Shown: positions 7,313 through 13,502, counted from the stretch's first letter. The stretch: DNA of 14,818 nucleotides from Anaerolineaceae bacterium (GCA_021107195.1 JAIOTF010000193.1:1-14818), one strand, 5' to 3'. Made by a program: numbers and translations. Notes: generated by a model not told the origin, from the letters alone.

Positions 7313-7717
7313 ATGGCAAAACTAAGTTATGTTGAAGGTATTGGCGAAGTCTATGCTAAAAAGCTAAGAGCAGCCGGTGTGGGTTCTACGGATCGTCTGT
7401 TAGCTGTCGGAAGTACCCCCAAGGACCGCAAGGGGTTGGCCGAAGCAGCCGGAGTGAGCGAGAAGCTCATTCTGGAATGGGTCAACCATGTCGATCTGTT
7501 CCGTATCAAAGGCGTGGGGCAGGAGTATGCCGATTTGTTGGAAGAAGCCGGTGTGGATACGGTTCCTGAGCTTGCACAGCGCAACGCCGAAAATCTGTAT
7601 CAAAAATTGGTGGAAGTCAACCAGAAAAAGAAACTGGTACGTGTGCTGCCCAGTGCGGTCAAGGTGCGTTCCTGGGTGAACCAGGCCAAAGATTTGCCGC
7701 GCGTCATTAAGTATTAG
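7313..7717 (+). CDS. DUF4332 helix-hairpin-helix protein
   Basis: The 134-residue protein is built almost entirely of helix-hairpin-helix repeats. The first is VEGIGEVYAKKLRAAGV (8-24), with a linked helical segment through residue 58. The second is IKGVGQEYADLLEEAGV (65-81), followed by helices that end in a basic tail (QKKKLVRVLPSAVKVR). The I-x-G-(I/V)-G-x2-Y-A-x2-L pattern occurs twice, which matches the DUF4332 family (PF14229) and is the type of motif that contacts DNA backbone in polymerases and ligases. A role in DNA binding is therefore plausible, but the family has no established function. There is no signal peptide or membrane segment. The start is secure: AAGGAGG lies four bases upstream of ATG 7313. 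It appears to be a single-gene unit with its own promoter and a hairpin behind it. Confidence 0.88.
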   Translation: MAKLSYVEGIGEVYAKKLRAAGVGSTDRLLAVGSTPKDRKGLAEAAGVSEKLILEWVNHVDLFRIKGVGQEYADLLEEAGVDTVPELAQRNAENLYQKLVEVNQKKKLVRVLPSAVKVRSWVNQAKDLPRVIKY

Positions 7718-7773
7718 CGCATCAAAAAAGGTAACTGCAGTGTGAGAATCGCAGTAATTTGTTTTCTTTCAGT

Positions 7774-7806
7774 ATCCCGCAGGGTTAAACCCTGCGGGAT
7801 TTCTTA
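7774..7806 (+). terminator. Hairpin terminator after the DUF4332 gene
   Basis: A perfect 12-bp GC-rich stem (7774-7785 with 7789-7800) has a 3-base loop, TAA. The following tract TTCTTAT is short. It could equally be a dispersed palindromic repeat acting as a terminator; a weaker ACTGC/GCAGT pair (7734-7755) precedes it. Confidence 0.65.
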
Positions 7807-7907
7807 TGAAACAGACCTTTTTTGGGGGGATAGTTAACAAATCGCGTAAGGAATTATCCTTTGAATGAGTCTGATAAGCAGATGAGTGTCACATTTGGAG
7901 GTGGATT

Positions 7908-8192
7908 ATGAAAGTAACCTGGGAAGGTGTTGTCCTGGCGGAAAGCGATCAAGCTGTGGTTGTTGAAGGCAATCAATATTTCCCGCCTGATTCTGTAAAC
8001 CGTGAATATTTCAAAGACAGTGCATTGCATACGACTTGTCTCTGGAAAGGGGTTGCCAGCTATTACAGTATTGAGGTGGCTGGCAAGACATTAAAGGATG
8101 CTGCCTGGTATTATCCCCAACCGAAATCAGCGGCCAGTCACATTAAAGATCATGTTGCCTTTTATCGCAATAAAGTGCAGATCGAGCCGTAG
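7908..8192 (+). CDS. DUF427 domain protein
   Basis: The 94-residue protein consists of one DUF427 domain (PF04248), a small beta-rich fold found across bacteria. Recognisable elements are the first strand VTWEGVVLAESDQAVVVEGNQYFPP (residues 3-27), the V-N-R-E-Y-F segment, the TTCLWKGVASYYSIEV core (42-57) and the C-terminal AAWYYPQPK-x-A-x2-I-K-D-H-V-A-F-Y. No function is established for the family and no catalytic residue can be assigned. There is no signal peptide. GGAGGTGG (7897-7904) just before ATG 7908 makes the start secure. A weak promoter candidate is TTAACA (7834-7839) with TATCCT (7855-7860), spaced only 15 bases apart. A hairpin behind the gene (8238-8267) could end its transcript. 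Confidence 0.9.
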   Translation: MKVTWEGVVLAESDQAVVVEGNQYFPPDSVNREYFKDSALHTTCLWKGVASYYSIEVAGKTLKDAAWYYPQPKSAASHIKDHVAFYRNKVQIEP

Positions 8193-8200
8193 TCCTGCTA

Positions 8201-8230
8201 TTGGACAGTATGAAAAGGTTTTGCTACAAT
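8201..8230 (+). promoter_or_regulatory. Promoter of the DUF952 gene
   Basis: TTGGAC (8201-8206) and TACAAT (8225-8230) are 18 bases apart, with TG in the extended -10 position (8222-8223). This is the most complete promoter on the plus strand here. It starts nine bases after the DUF427 stop; the predicted start is near 8237. Confidence 0.75.
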
Positions 8231-8237
8231 AGAGATG

Positions 8238-8267
8238 TGTCGGGCACGTGCCGTGTCCGACATTTTT
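8238..8267 (+). terminator. Terminator-like hairpin at the 5' end of the DUF952 transcript
   Basis: An 11-bp stem (8238-8248 with 8252-8262, one G-U pair) has a 3-base loop and is followed by TTTTT (8263-8267). It is placed to end DUF427 transcripts, yet it begins at about +2 of the DUF952 promoter. In the DUF952 mRNA it would form a 5' stem-loop that stabilises the message or attenuates it. Confidence 0.7.
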
Positions 8268-8299
8268 ATGCCGAATCATACGCCAAAGGGAGCTGAATT

Positions 8300-8662
8300 A
8301 TGGTGGAACAAGAGCGCATTTTTCATATTACTGCGCGAAGGGATTGGGAAGCTGCCTGTCAACAAAGCATTTATCGCGCCGATAGTCTCGCAGACCAGGG
8401 GTTCATTCACACCTCTACCCGTGAACAGGTGCTGCGCACCGCTGATCTTTTCTATCATGGTCAGCCTGGTCTGGTGCTGCTGGAGATTGATCCCGGGCAG
8501 GTGAATGTCGAGATACGCTATGAAGACCTGGCCGGTGAAGGCATGCTCTTTCCGCATATCTACGGCTCTTTGAATGTGGGTGCGGTGGTCGGCTGGGCAG
8601 GTTTTGAACCACAAGCAGACGGCTCTTTTCGCTTCCCGCAGCGTTTTCAGGCAGTGATATAA
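8300..8662 (+). CDS. DUF952 family protein
   Basis: The 120-residue protein matches DUF952 (PF06108) along its whole length. It has RIFHITARRDWEAA (6-19), YRADSLADQGFIHTSTREQ (25-43), LVLLEIDPGQV and the family hallmark FPHIYGSLNVGAVV. The fold is related to ADP-ribosyl-transferase-like and glutathione-transferase-associated domains in some annotations, but no activity is established and I do not assign one. There is no signal peptide. The start has GGGAG upstream (8289-8293) at a normal distance. The gene has a strong promoter and a hairpin leader. Its last codons and stop overlap the -10 of the cyclophilin promoter. Confidence 0.9.
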   Translation: MVEQERIFHITARRDWEAACQQSIYRADSLADQGFIHTSTREQVLRTADLFYHGQPGLVLLEIDPGQVNVEIRYEDLAGEGMLFPHIYGSLNVGAVVGWAGFEPQADGSFRFPQRFQAVI

Positions 8663-8663
8663 T
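8655..8663 (+). promoter_or_regulatory. Extended -10 promoter of the cyclophilin gene
   Basis: TGA directly precedes a perfect TATAAT (8658-8663), and the DUF952 stop codon TAA (8660-8662) is part of the hexamer. There is no good -35. The predicted start is near 8670, 43 bases before the ATG. Confidence 0.6.
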
Positions 8664-8712
8664 CGGTTTTGCAATCGTTGCTCATTTTATGTAATGGAAA
8701 GGAAGAATAAAG

Positions 8713-9189
8713 ATGAAGTGGAACAATCCACCGGCAATGCAGATTGACCCAACACAGAAATACACCGTATTGATGGAAACCAATAAAGGTATGATCGAAT
8801 TGGAATTAGATCCCACACACGCACCCAAAACAGTGAACAATTTTGTTTTTCTGGTTCGTGAAGGATTTTATGATGGAGTCACGTTCCATCGTGTCATTCC
8901 TGATTTCGTTATTCAGGGCGGTGACCCAACCGGAACCGGCACGGGTGGCCCCGGTTATAAATTTGAGGATGAATGCAAGGGCAATCCTCTCAAGCATGGG
9001 ACGGGTTGGATGTCGATGGCCAACGCTGGCCCGAACACCAATGGCAGTCAGTTTTTCATTACCCATTCTCCACAGCCGCATTTGGATGGCCGCCACACTG
9101 TGTTTGGCAAAGTCGTCAAGGGCATGGATGTCGTCAACGCGATTGAGCAGGGCGACGAGATGGTTAAGGTCATCGTCAGTGGCGACTAG
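8713..9189 (+). CDS. Cyclophilin-type peptidyl-prolyl cis-trans isomerase
   Basis: It catalyses cis-trans isomerisation of X-Pro bonds during protein folding. In 158 residues it shows all the cyclophilin blocks: FHRVIPDFVIQGGD (58-71) with catalytic R60, F65 and Q68, then MANAGPNTNGSQFFIT (102-117) with Q113 and F114/F115. The last block is HLDGRHTVFGKV (123-134), where His replaces the tryptophan of human CypA, as is common in bacterial forms with low cyclosporin sensitivity. A short N-terminal extension (MKWNNPPAMQIDPTQ) precedes the fold; there is no signal peptide, so a cytoplasmic location is expected. The start is supported by AAGGAAG upstream. It is a single-gene unit bounded by an extended -10 and a terminator. 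Confidence 0.96.
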   Translation: MKWNNPPAMQIDPTQKYTVLMETNKGMIELELDPTHAPKTVNNFVFLVREGFYDGVTFHRVIPDFVIQGGDPTGTGTGGPGYKFEDECKGNPLKHGTGWMSMANAGPNTNGSQFFITHSPQPHLDGRHTVFGKVVKGMDVVNAIEQGDEMVKVIVSGD

Positions 9190-9210
9190 TTCATAAAAAT
9201 GCAGATTGCG

Positions 9211-9249
9211 AGGCTGTCCTGTAAGCTAATGGGACAGCCTTTTCTTCTG
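9211..9249 (+). terminator. Terminator of the cyclophilin gene
   Basis: A 9-bp stem (9211-9219 with 9232-9240) has a 12-base loop and is followed by TTTCTTCT, 22 bases after the stop codon. Confidence 0.85.
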
Positions 9250-9271
9250 TAAAAACAGGTATTATAAGAAA

Positions 9272-9340
9272 TAACCACTGAAGTGGTTACTACAATGATT
9301 ATTTTGATCTCTATCTTTGTAGTAACGACTTTAGTCGTTA
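9272..9340. repeat. Inverted pair of REP-like palindromes
   Basis: Two 24-base units lie head to head at 9272-9295 and 9317-9340. Each unit is an 8-bp hairpin with a 2-base loop plus the tail CTACAA. Compared in the same orientation they match at 21 of 24 positions, and two of the three differences are a compensating C-G to G-C swap in the stem. The tails form a 10-bp inverted repeat across a 21-base spacer. The arrangement resembles BIME/REP elements moved by RAYT transposases. No transposase is nearby. Confidence 0.75.
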
Positions 9341-9363
9341 AAGTAATTCGGGAGTAAATTGTT

Positions 9364-9462
9364 ATGGATCGTCAGGAACACATAGCAGCCAACCGCAAGA
9401 CTCGGGATGAAGCCCGCCTGCCGCTCAGCTATGTGCTTTCTGCCCGGCTGGGAGGAGAATGA
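9364..9462 (+). CDS. Candidate 32-residue small protein coupled to the GT2 gene
   Basis: An ATG with GGGAG nine bases upstream (9350-9354) opens a 32-codon frame whose stop codon overlaps the start of the glycosyltransferase. The product begins MDRQEHIAANRKTRDEARLP and ends SYVLSARLGGE; it is charged and probably helical with no membrane segment. Its last codons (GGA GGA GAA) are the ribosome binding site of the next gene, so translating it would open or control that site. I recognise no family. It could be a real small protein, a leader peptide, or a chance frame. Confidence 0.45.
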   Translation: MDRQEHIAANRKTRDEARLPLSYVLSARLGGE

Positions 9463-10136
9463 TGACTCTGGAGACTGCCAATATATTAATCCTGATCCCT
9501 GCTTATAACGAAGCCCCACGTTTGCAGGCGGTGGTTCAGGCTTCATTGCAGCATTTGCCGGTGCTGGTTGTAGATGATGGTTCTACGGATGACACTGTCG
9601 AAGTGGCGCGTTCTGCCGGTGCAGAAGTATTGCAGCAGTTCCCAAACCAGGGCAAAGGTGCCGCACTGCGAGCAGGTTTTCGTTGGGCATTGGAACGGGA
9701 GTATGCTGCCGTGATCACCCTGGATGCTGATGGTCAGCATGATCCAGAGGAAATTTCGCTGTTTTTGGACGCTGTTATTGGCCGACAGGGAGATTTGATC
9801 ATCGGCGGACGAGATTTCAGCCAAATGCCGTTTGCCCGGCGTTGGGCAAACACGCTCGGTACCTGGCTATTTTCCTGGGCTTTGGGTCAGCGTGTGCTGG
9901 ATAACCAGTCTGGATATCGCCTGATCAGCCGGCGCTTGATGGACTACGCTTTGCAGAGTATTGAAGAGGGTTTTGAGTGTGAAGTGGAAATGATTGTGGA
10001 TTGCGTGCGTGGTGGATTCAAAATGGATTGGGTGGAGATCCGCACCATCTATGCCGGCGAGAGCAGCCATATTCAGCCGTTCAAGCACACGGTGAAGTTT
10101 CTGAAGTTGGTAGTCAGAACCCGGCAGAGCAGGTAA
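9462..10136 (+). CDS. Family 2 glycosyltransferase (polyprenyl-phosphate mannosyl/glucosyltransferase-like)
   Basis: The 224-residue protein is a single GT-A catalytic domain (PF00535). It shows IPAYNEA at the N-terminus, VVDDGSTDDT (37-46) for nucleotide binding, NQGKGAALRAGF (62-73) and the metal-binding DAD in TLDADGQHDPEEI (87-99). A GGRDF segment follows, then DNQSGYRLISRR (148-159), typical of dolichyl/polyprenyl-phosphate sugar transferases. It lacks the C-terminal membrane helices of DPM1 or GtrB forms, so it probably works at the membrane surface. It would transfer a nucleotide-activated sugar to a lipid carrier; the sugar cannot be told. ATG 9462 is preferred over ATG 9459 because it is six bases from GGAGG rather than three. 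Its start overlaps the stop of the small upstream ORF. There is no terminator, only a decayed repeat downstream. Confidence 0.9.
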   Translation: MTLETANILILIPAYNEAPRLQAVVQASLQHLPVLVVDDGSTDDTVEVARSAGAEVLQQFPNQGKGAALRAGFRWALEREYAAVITLDADGQHDPEEISLFLDAVIGRQGDLIIGGRDFSQMPFARRWANTLGTWLFSWALGQRVLDNQSGYRLISRRLMDYALQSIEEGFECEVEMIVDCVRGGFKMDWVEIRTIYAGESSHIQPFKHTVKFLKLVVRTRQSR

Positions 10137-10143
10137 AGAACCC

Positions 10144-10256
10144 GGTACCCTGAGCTTGCACTTGTCCCTTTGGGATTGAATGGCGCGGCGAGTGGATTAG
10201 CTCTCTGGCTCGCGTAGCTTTACCTTGAGGGAACGATGTCGACAGACTCAGGGAAC
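10144..10256. repeat. Decayed intergenic palindromic repeat
   Basis: GTACCCTGAG (10145-10154) and CTCAGGGAAC (10247-10256) are inverted copies with one mismatch, bounding about 110 bases. A direct partial copy of the right end, TTGAGGGAAC, is at 10225-10234. The ends resemble the dispersed CCCTGAGCYTGTCGA-type repeat seen in many environmental genomes; that comparison is from memory. No coding sequence is visible in 10137-10294. Confidence 0.4.
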
Positions 10257-10282
10257 TTTTCTCTTTTGCCAGCATTTTTCTG

Positions 10283-10288
10283 TATAAT
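10283..10288 (+). promoter_or_regulatory. -10 element placed for a leaderless transcript
   Basis: A perfect TATAAT ends seven bases before the A of ATG 10295, so the predicted +1 is the start codon itself. No Shine-Dalgarno sequence is present, and no good -35 is seen at 16-18 bases (TTGCCA is only 11 bases away). Confidence 0.6.
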
Positions 10289-10294
10289 CTAATC

Positions 10295-10990
10295 ATGAAT
10301 ATAAAACTGTACCTGATAAGCGATGGGGATGCCTATGAAAACACGGCGGCATCTTTTGTTGAAGCGGCAGGCGGCGAAAAGGCCGTTATTGCGCTCTTGC
10401 TGCACGCCCCAAATTTTGAGCGTTATCTTCCTTTCTATACAGACCCTCTGAAAGCCGCGGGTGTGAGCCAAGTGCTGCCGGTTGGCCCGGATGTGTTTGG
10501 CCGCCTGGACAAGGCGGCCCTCATGGCTGCCCTGGACGCATCCACCGGCGTGATGGTGGGTGGCGGCGATACTGAAATTTACTGGCGCCTGTATACCCTG
10601 GACCTGATGGGCGCCGAAATCCGCTCGCGGGTACAGGCTGGTATGGTGTATGGCGGCCTGTCTGCCGGAGCAGATATTGCGACACAGATTTGCGCTGTCT
10701 CGCCGGAAGATACAGAGGACGGCGCGGGCTTGATCAAGCCTGGTTTGAACCTGCTGCCGGAAAGTCTCACGATCACCCATTTCAATCTGCAGAGCAGTGT
10801 GCCCTTCATGGTGGAAGCCATGCAGGTTTCCGGTGTCTCGCGCGGCTGGGGCCTGGGAGAAGAAACCACCGCTGTCTTTGTGGATGGGCGCCTGTCCGAA
10901 ACCATTGGTCAGCCGGTGCATCTGGTGGAATTGCTGGATCGGAAAACTGGCGAATATCGCCAGACAGATTTGACTCAGGAAAGCGCTTGA
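10295..10990 (+). CDS. Peptidase S51 family protein, cyanophycinase-like
   Basis: This 231-residue protein has a class-I glutamine-amidotransferase-like fold as in dipeptidase E and cyanophycinase. The strand-turn VMVGGGDTEIYW (86-97) precedes the nucleophile elbow GGLSAGAD (120-127), with serine S123 as nucleophile. H162 in ITHFN matches the family histidine, and E189/E190 in GLGEETTAVFVDG match the acidic region GIDEDTA of cyanophycinases. There is no signal peptide, so it is expected to be cytoplasmic. The family cleaves beta-aspartyl or Asp-X peptide bonds; the substrate here is unknown, and no cyanophycin synthetase is in the window. The start is unusual: no ribosome site and a -10 that predicts a leaderless mRNA. 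The stop overlaps the next start by one base (TGATG), so the downstream gene is translationally coupled. Confidence 0.85.
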   Translation: MNIKLYLISDGDAYENTAASFVEAAGGEKAVIALLLHAPNFERYLPFYTDPLKAAGVSQVLPVGPDVFGRLDKAALMAALDASTGVMVGGGDTEIYWRLYTLDLMGAEIRSRVQAGMVYGGLSAGADIATQICAVSPEDTEDGAGLIKPGLNLLPESLTITHFNLQSSVPFMVEAMQVSGVSRGWGLGEETTAVFVDGRLSETIGQPVHLVELLDRKTGEYRQTDLTQESA

Positions 10991-12027
10991 TGTCAGCTAC
11001 CAACTGGCAGCGCTGGTTGTTCTGGTTGATTCTCGGCGCTTTTTCCGTTTTCTTTGCCGAGGTGCTTGCCACCAGCGATCCTTTTGTGTTCTTTCATTTC
11101 TTTGGCTTGTTGGGGGTCTTTCCGCATTACACGCTGCATGTCCTTGTTCTTGCACCGCTGGTGGTGCGCCTCGATCGTCGGGTGCGATTTGGGGCCTTGT
11201 TCCTGGCAGGCACCATTTTTGGTTTGTATGAAGCTTATATGACCAAGGTGCTCTGGTCACCTCCCTGGAATCCTGATGCTTTCCGCCTGGGTGGTGTGGC
11301 CGTGATCACCAGTGCGATGCTGGTCTTGTTCTGGCATCCTTTCTTTTCGTTTCTCGTGCCGCTCTTTGTCGCCGACCATTTGCTTTTGGATTCTGACCGC
11401 TTATCCTCCAGTTTGCCGGCGCTCGCCCGGCGCTTGCTGCGAAAACCCTGGTTTGTGACCGTCGCTGCGGTCGCAGCCGGGATTTTGCACGGTTCTCGCT
11501 TGGATGGTCCTGTAACTGCGTTGACCTCTGCTGCCTCCACCAGCGGCATGGTGCTGCTGCTGTTATTCATTTGGGACACTGCCATCGGTACCCAGCAGTT
11601 TGAACTGGCAGAGCTCTTGCCGCGGGGCAAAACATGGTGGGTATGTTTGTTCCTGCTTTTGGGGTATTATCTGGCTTTTGGTATCACACTCAATCCGGAG
11701 CTTTTACCTGGCTGGGGACCGCAGGTTGTCATCTGGGGGTTGTATTTGCTGTTTGGCGGCTTGATGTGGCTCATTCTGCGCAAAGCTCCACCGGAACCGA
11801 TCGTCCCTGGTGACGAAGGAGATGTGCTTTGGGATGGCCGCAAAACGGCCAGGCGTTGGCTGTCGTTTGCTTTGACCTTCACAGCTTCTTCCACCATTGC
11901 TGCTTTGCTTTTAGCCTGGGCTGGAGAGTTCATTCTGGCTTTGGTGTGGTTCCTGGGCATCCTGTTTGGCATGTTTGCTTTGGGGTACGCCTTCAAGCAG
12001 GCTTTTTCACGGCAACGCGCGGTATAG
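10990..12027 (+). CDS. Multi-pass membrane protein of unknown family
   Basis: The 345-residue product is very hydrophobic with about nine predicted membrane segments: roughly residues 10-28, 33-60, 66-85, 100-130, 150-170, 180-200, 215-235, 245-263 and 290-335. Notable hydrophilic features are FGLYEAYMTKVLWSPPWNP (77-95) between early helices, HGSRLDG around 166 and a charged loop PPEPIVPGDEGDVLWDGRKT before the last helices. I recognise no family and see no catalytic or transporter signature. Conserved-looking charged residues inside the membrane (E80, K84) suggest more than a structural role, by inference. Its ATG overlaps the stop of the S51 gene, and it ends 16 bases before the GrpB-like gene, which places it firmly inside the operon. 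A longer in-frame extension upstream lies within the S51 gene and is not real. Confidence 0.85.
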   Translation: MSATNWQRWLFWLILGAFSVFFAEVLATSDPFVFFHFFGLLGVFPHYTLHVLVLAPLVVRLDRRVRFGALFLAGTIFGLYEAYMTKVLWSPPWNPDAFRLGGVAVITSAMLVLFWHPFFSFLVPLFVADHLLLDSDRLSSSLPALARRLLRKPWFVTVAAVAAGILHGSRLDGPVTALTSAASTSGMVLLLLFIWDTAIGTQQFELAELLPRGKTWWVCLFLLLGYYLAFGITLNPELLPGWGPQVVIWGLYLLFGGLMWLILRKAPPEPIVPGDEGDVLWDGRKTARRWLSFALTFTASSTIAALLLAWAGEFILALVWFLGILFGMFALGYAFKQAFSRQRAV

Positions 12028-12043
12028 GAGTTGGAGGAAGTTC

Positions 12044-12583
12044 ATGATTCAGGAGTGCTTTATGCGCATTATTGAAGTTGTCCCGTATGACCCGGCATGG
12101 GCACAATTGTATGCTGCCGAAGCCCGGCTGCTGCGGCTTGTCTTTGCCCAAAACCTGGCCAGCATCCATCATATTGGCAGCACGGTCATCCCTGGTATTT
12201 ATGCCAAACCGGTGATTGACATTTTGCCTGTTGTCAAAGACCTCGCAACTGTTGATGCCTTGAACCCGAAGATGGAAGCATTTGGTTACCAGCCAAAAGG
12301 GGAATATGGCATTCCCGGGCGGCGTTTTTTCTTCAAGGGAACAGTTGAATATCGTACTCATCATGTGCATGTCTTTCAACAAGGGAATCCCGAGATTGAC
12401 CGTCATCTTGATTTTTGCGCTTATTTGCAGGCACACTCTGAAGAAGCGCAGGCTTACAGCCAGCTCAAGATTGAACTGAGTCGCCAATTTCCGCATGATA
12501 TTGACGGCTATATTGCCGGGAAGAACGTCTTGATCCGCGAGCTGGATCAGAAAGCCAGCCAGTGGGCACAGGAACAAGAGTGA
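12044..12583 (+). CDS. GrpB-like (UPF0157) nucleotidyltransferase-fold protein
   Basis: The 179-residue protein matches the GrpB/UPF0157 family (PF04229). It has IEVVPYDPAWAQLY (10-23), the nucleotidyltransferase-like core IHHIGSTVIPGIYAKPVIDILPVV (41-64) with GST and the acidic D59, then GRRFFFKG and THHVHVFQQGNPEIDRHLDF (105-124). The family is predicted to be nucleotidyltransferase-like with no established substrate. Some members are fused to dephospho-CoA kinase. Two starts both have good ribosome sites: ATG 12044 (GGAGG at 12033-12037) and ATG 12062 (AGGAG at 12051-12055). The second matches the typical family N-terminus better, so the true product may be 173 residues. The stop overlaps the GTG of the next gene by four bases. 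Confidence 0.88.
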   Translation: MIQECFMRIIEVVPYDPAWAQLYAAEARLLRLVFAQNLASIHHIGSTVIPGIYAKPVIDILPVVKDLATVDALNPKMEAFGYQPKGEYGIPGRRFFFKGTVEYRTHHVHVFQQGNPEIDRHLDFCAYLQAHSEEAQAYSQLKIELSRQFPHDIDGYIAGKNVLIRELDQKASQWAQEQE

Positions 12584-13416
12584 AGCACATCGTCAGGCTT
12601 GCGCTGTGGGTTGGATGGGTCTTGTGGCTGTGCGCTGGTTGTGCGCCGCAATCTATCCCTGCTGCACAGCCAATGGATTTGCCGCTGCCCCTGGCGGGAG
12701 AGGACATCTGGCGTCCGGCGCCGGGCAGCACCTGGCAGTGGCAATTGAGCGGTGACTTCGATCCCGCCATTGAAGCGGACGTGTATGACCTTGATCTCTT
12801 CGATACCTCCCAGTCCACAGTGGATGCCCTGCATGCGCAGGGAAAGTATGTTATCTGCTATATGAGTGCTGGTTCGTGGGAAGACTGGCGGCCGGATGCC
12901 GGGGATTTCCCAAAAGAGATCATCGGCCGGCGTTACACTGGCTGGCCGGGTGAGCGCTGGCTGGATATTCGCAAGCTCGATTTGCTCGCTCCGTTGATTG
13001 AAGCCCGGCTGGACTTGTGTGCGGCCAAGGGATTTGACGGTGTTGAGACTGACAATATGGATGGGTTTCAGGCCGCCACCGGCTTCCCGATAAGCGCCGC
13101 CGATCAGCTAATCTATAATGCCTGGCTGGCTAATGCCGCACACCAGCGCGGATTGTCGATCGGTTTAAAGAATGACCCCGAGCAGGCAGTCGATTTATTG
13201 CCGTATTTTGATTTTGCTATCACTGAGGATTGTTTTGCGCAGGATTGGTGTCAGGAAATGACGCCATTTGTTGACCAGGGTAAGGCTGTTTTCGCCGCTG
13301 AGTATACAGATATGGACGTTGAACTCGCTGAGATTTGTCCTCGGGCGGAGGTGCTGCACTTGAGCTTGATCCTCAAGCAGCGTGAGTTGGGGGCGTGGCG
13401 GGATGAGTGTCCATGA
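12580..13416 (+). CDS. GH114-like lipoprotein (endo-alpha-1,4-polygalactosaminidase family)
   Basis: The 278-residue exported protein has the TIM-barrel domain of family GH114 (PF03537). Family marks are WQWQLSGDFD (52-61), YDLDLFDTS (69-77), the strand VICYMSAGSWEDWRPD (91-106), RWLDIRKLD and GFDGVETDNMDGF (151-163) with the acidic residues expected at the active site. GLKND (195-199) and the C-terminal EYTD complete it. Known members cleave alpha-1,4-linked galactosamine polymers, and the fold also occurs in exopolysaccharide systems. The N-terminus MKHIVRLALWVGWVLWLCAGC is a signal peptide ending at C21. The lipobox is imperfect, with Cys rather than Leu at -3, so lipidation is likely but not certain. 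GTG 12580 is chosen because it starts the signal peptide, overlaps the GrpB stop (GTGA) and follows AGGAA. It is the last gene of the coupled operon. Confidence 0.85.
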   Translation: MKHIVRLALWVGWVLWLCAGCAPQSIPAAQPMDLPLPLAGEDIWRPAPGSTWQWQLSGDFDPAIEADVYDLDLFDTSQSTVDALHAQGKYVICYMSAGSWEDWRPDAGDFPKEIIGRRYTGWPGERWLDIRKLDLLAPLIEARLDLCAAKGFDGVETDNMDGFQAATGFPISAADQLIYNAWLANAAHQRGLSIGLKNDPEQAVDLLPYFDFAITEDCFAQDWCQEMTPFVDQGKAVFAAEYTDMDVELAEICPRAEVLHLSLILKQRELGAWRDECP

Positions 13417-13502
13417 GATTGTTATTCTATACGCATCAAGTTAAAGGTAGTAATGATGAATAACAAAGTATCCTTCATAATCTTGTAGTAATTATTTCTT
13501 CC

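Noticed and set aside
7816..7831. Adjacent T and G homopolymer runs, possible phase-variation tract
   Set aside because: The tract lies between genes and outside any clear promoter spacing, so length change would have no evident effect.
10690..10989. In-frame 100-codon extension of the membrane protein into the S51 gene
   Set aside because: It lies entirely within a well-supported peptidase gene in another frame and has no membrane or domain character.
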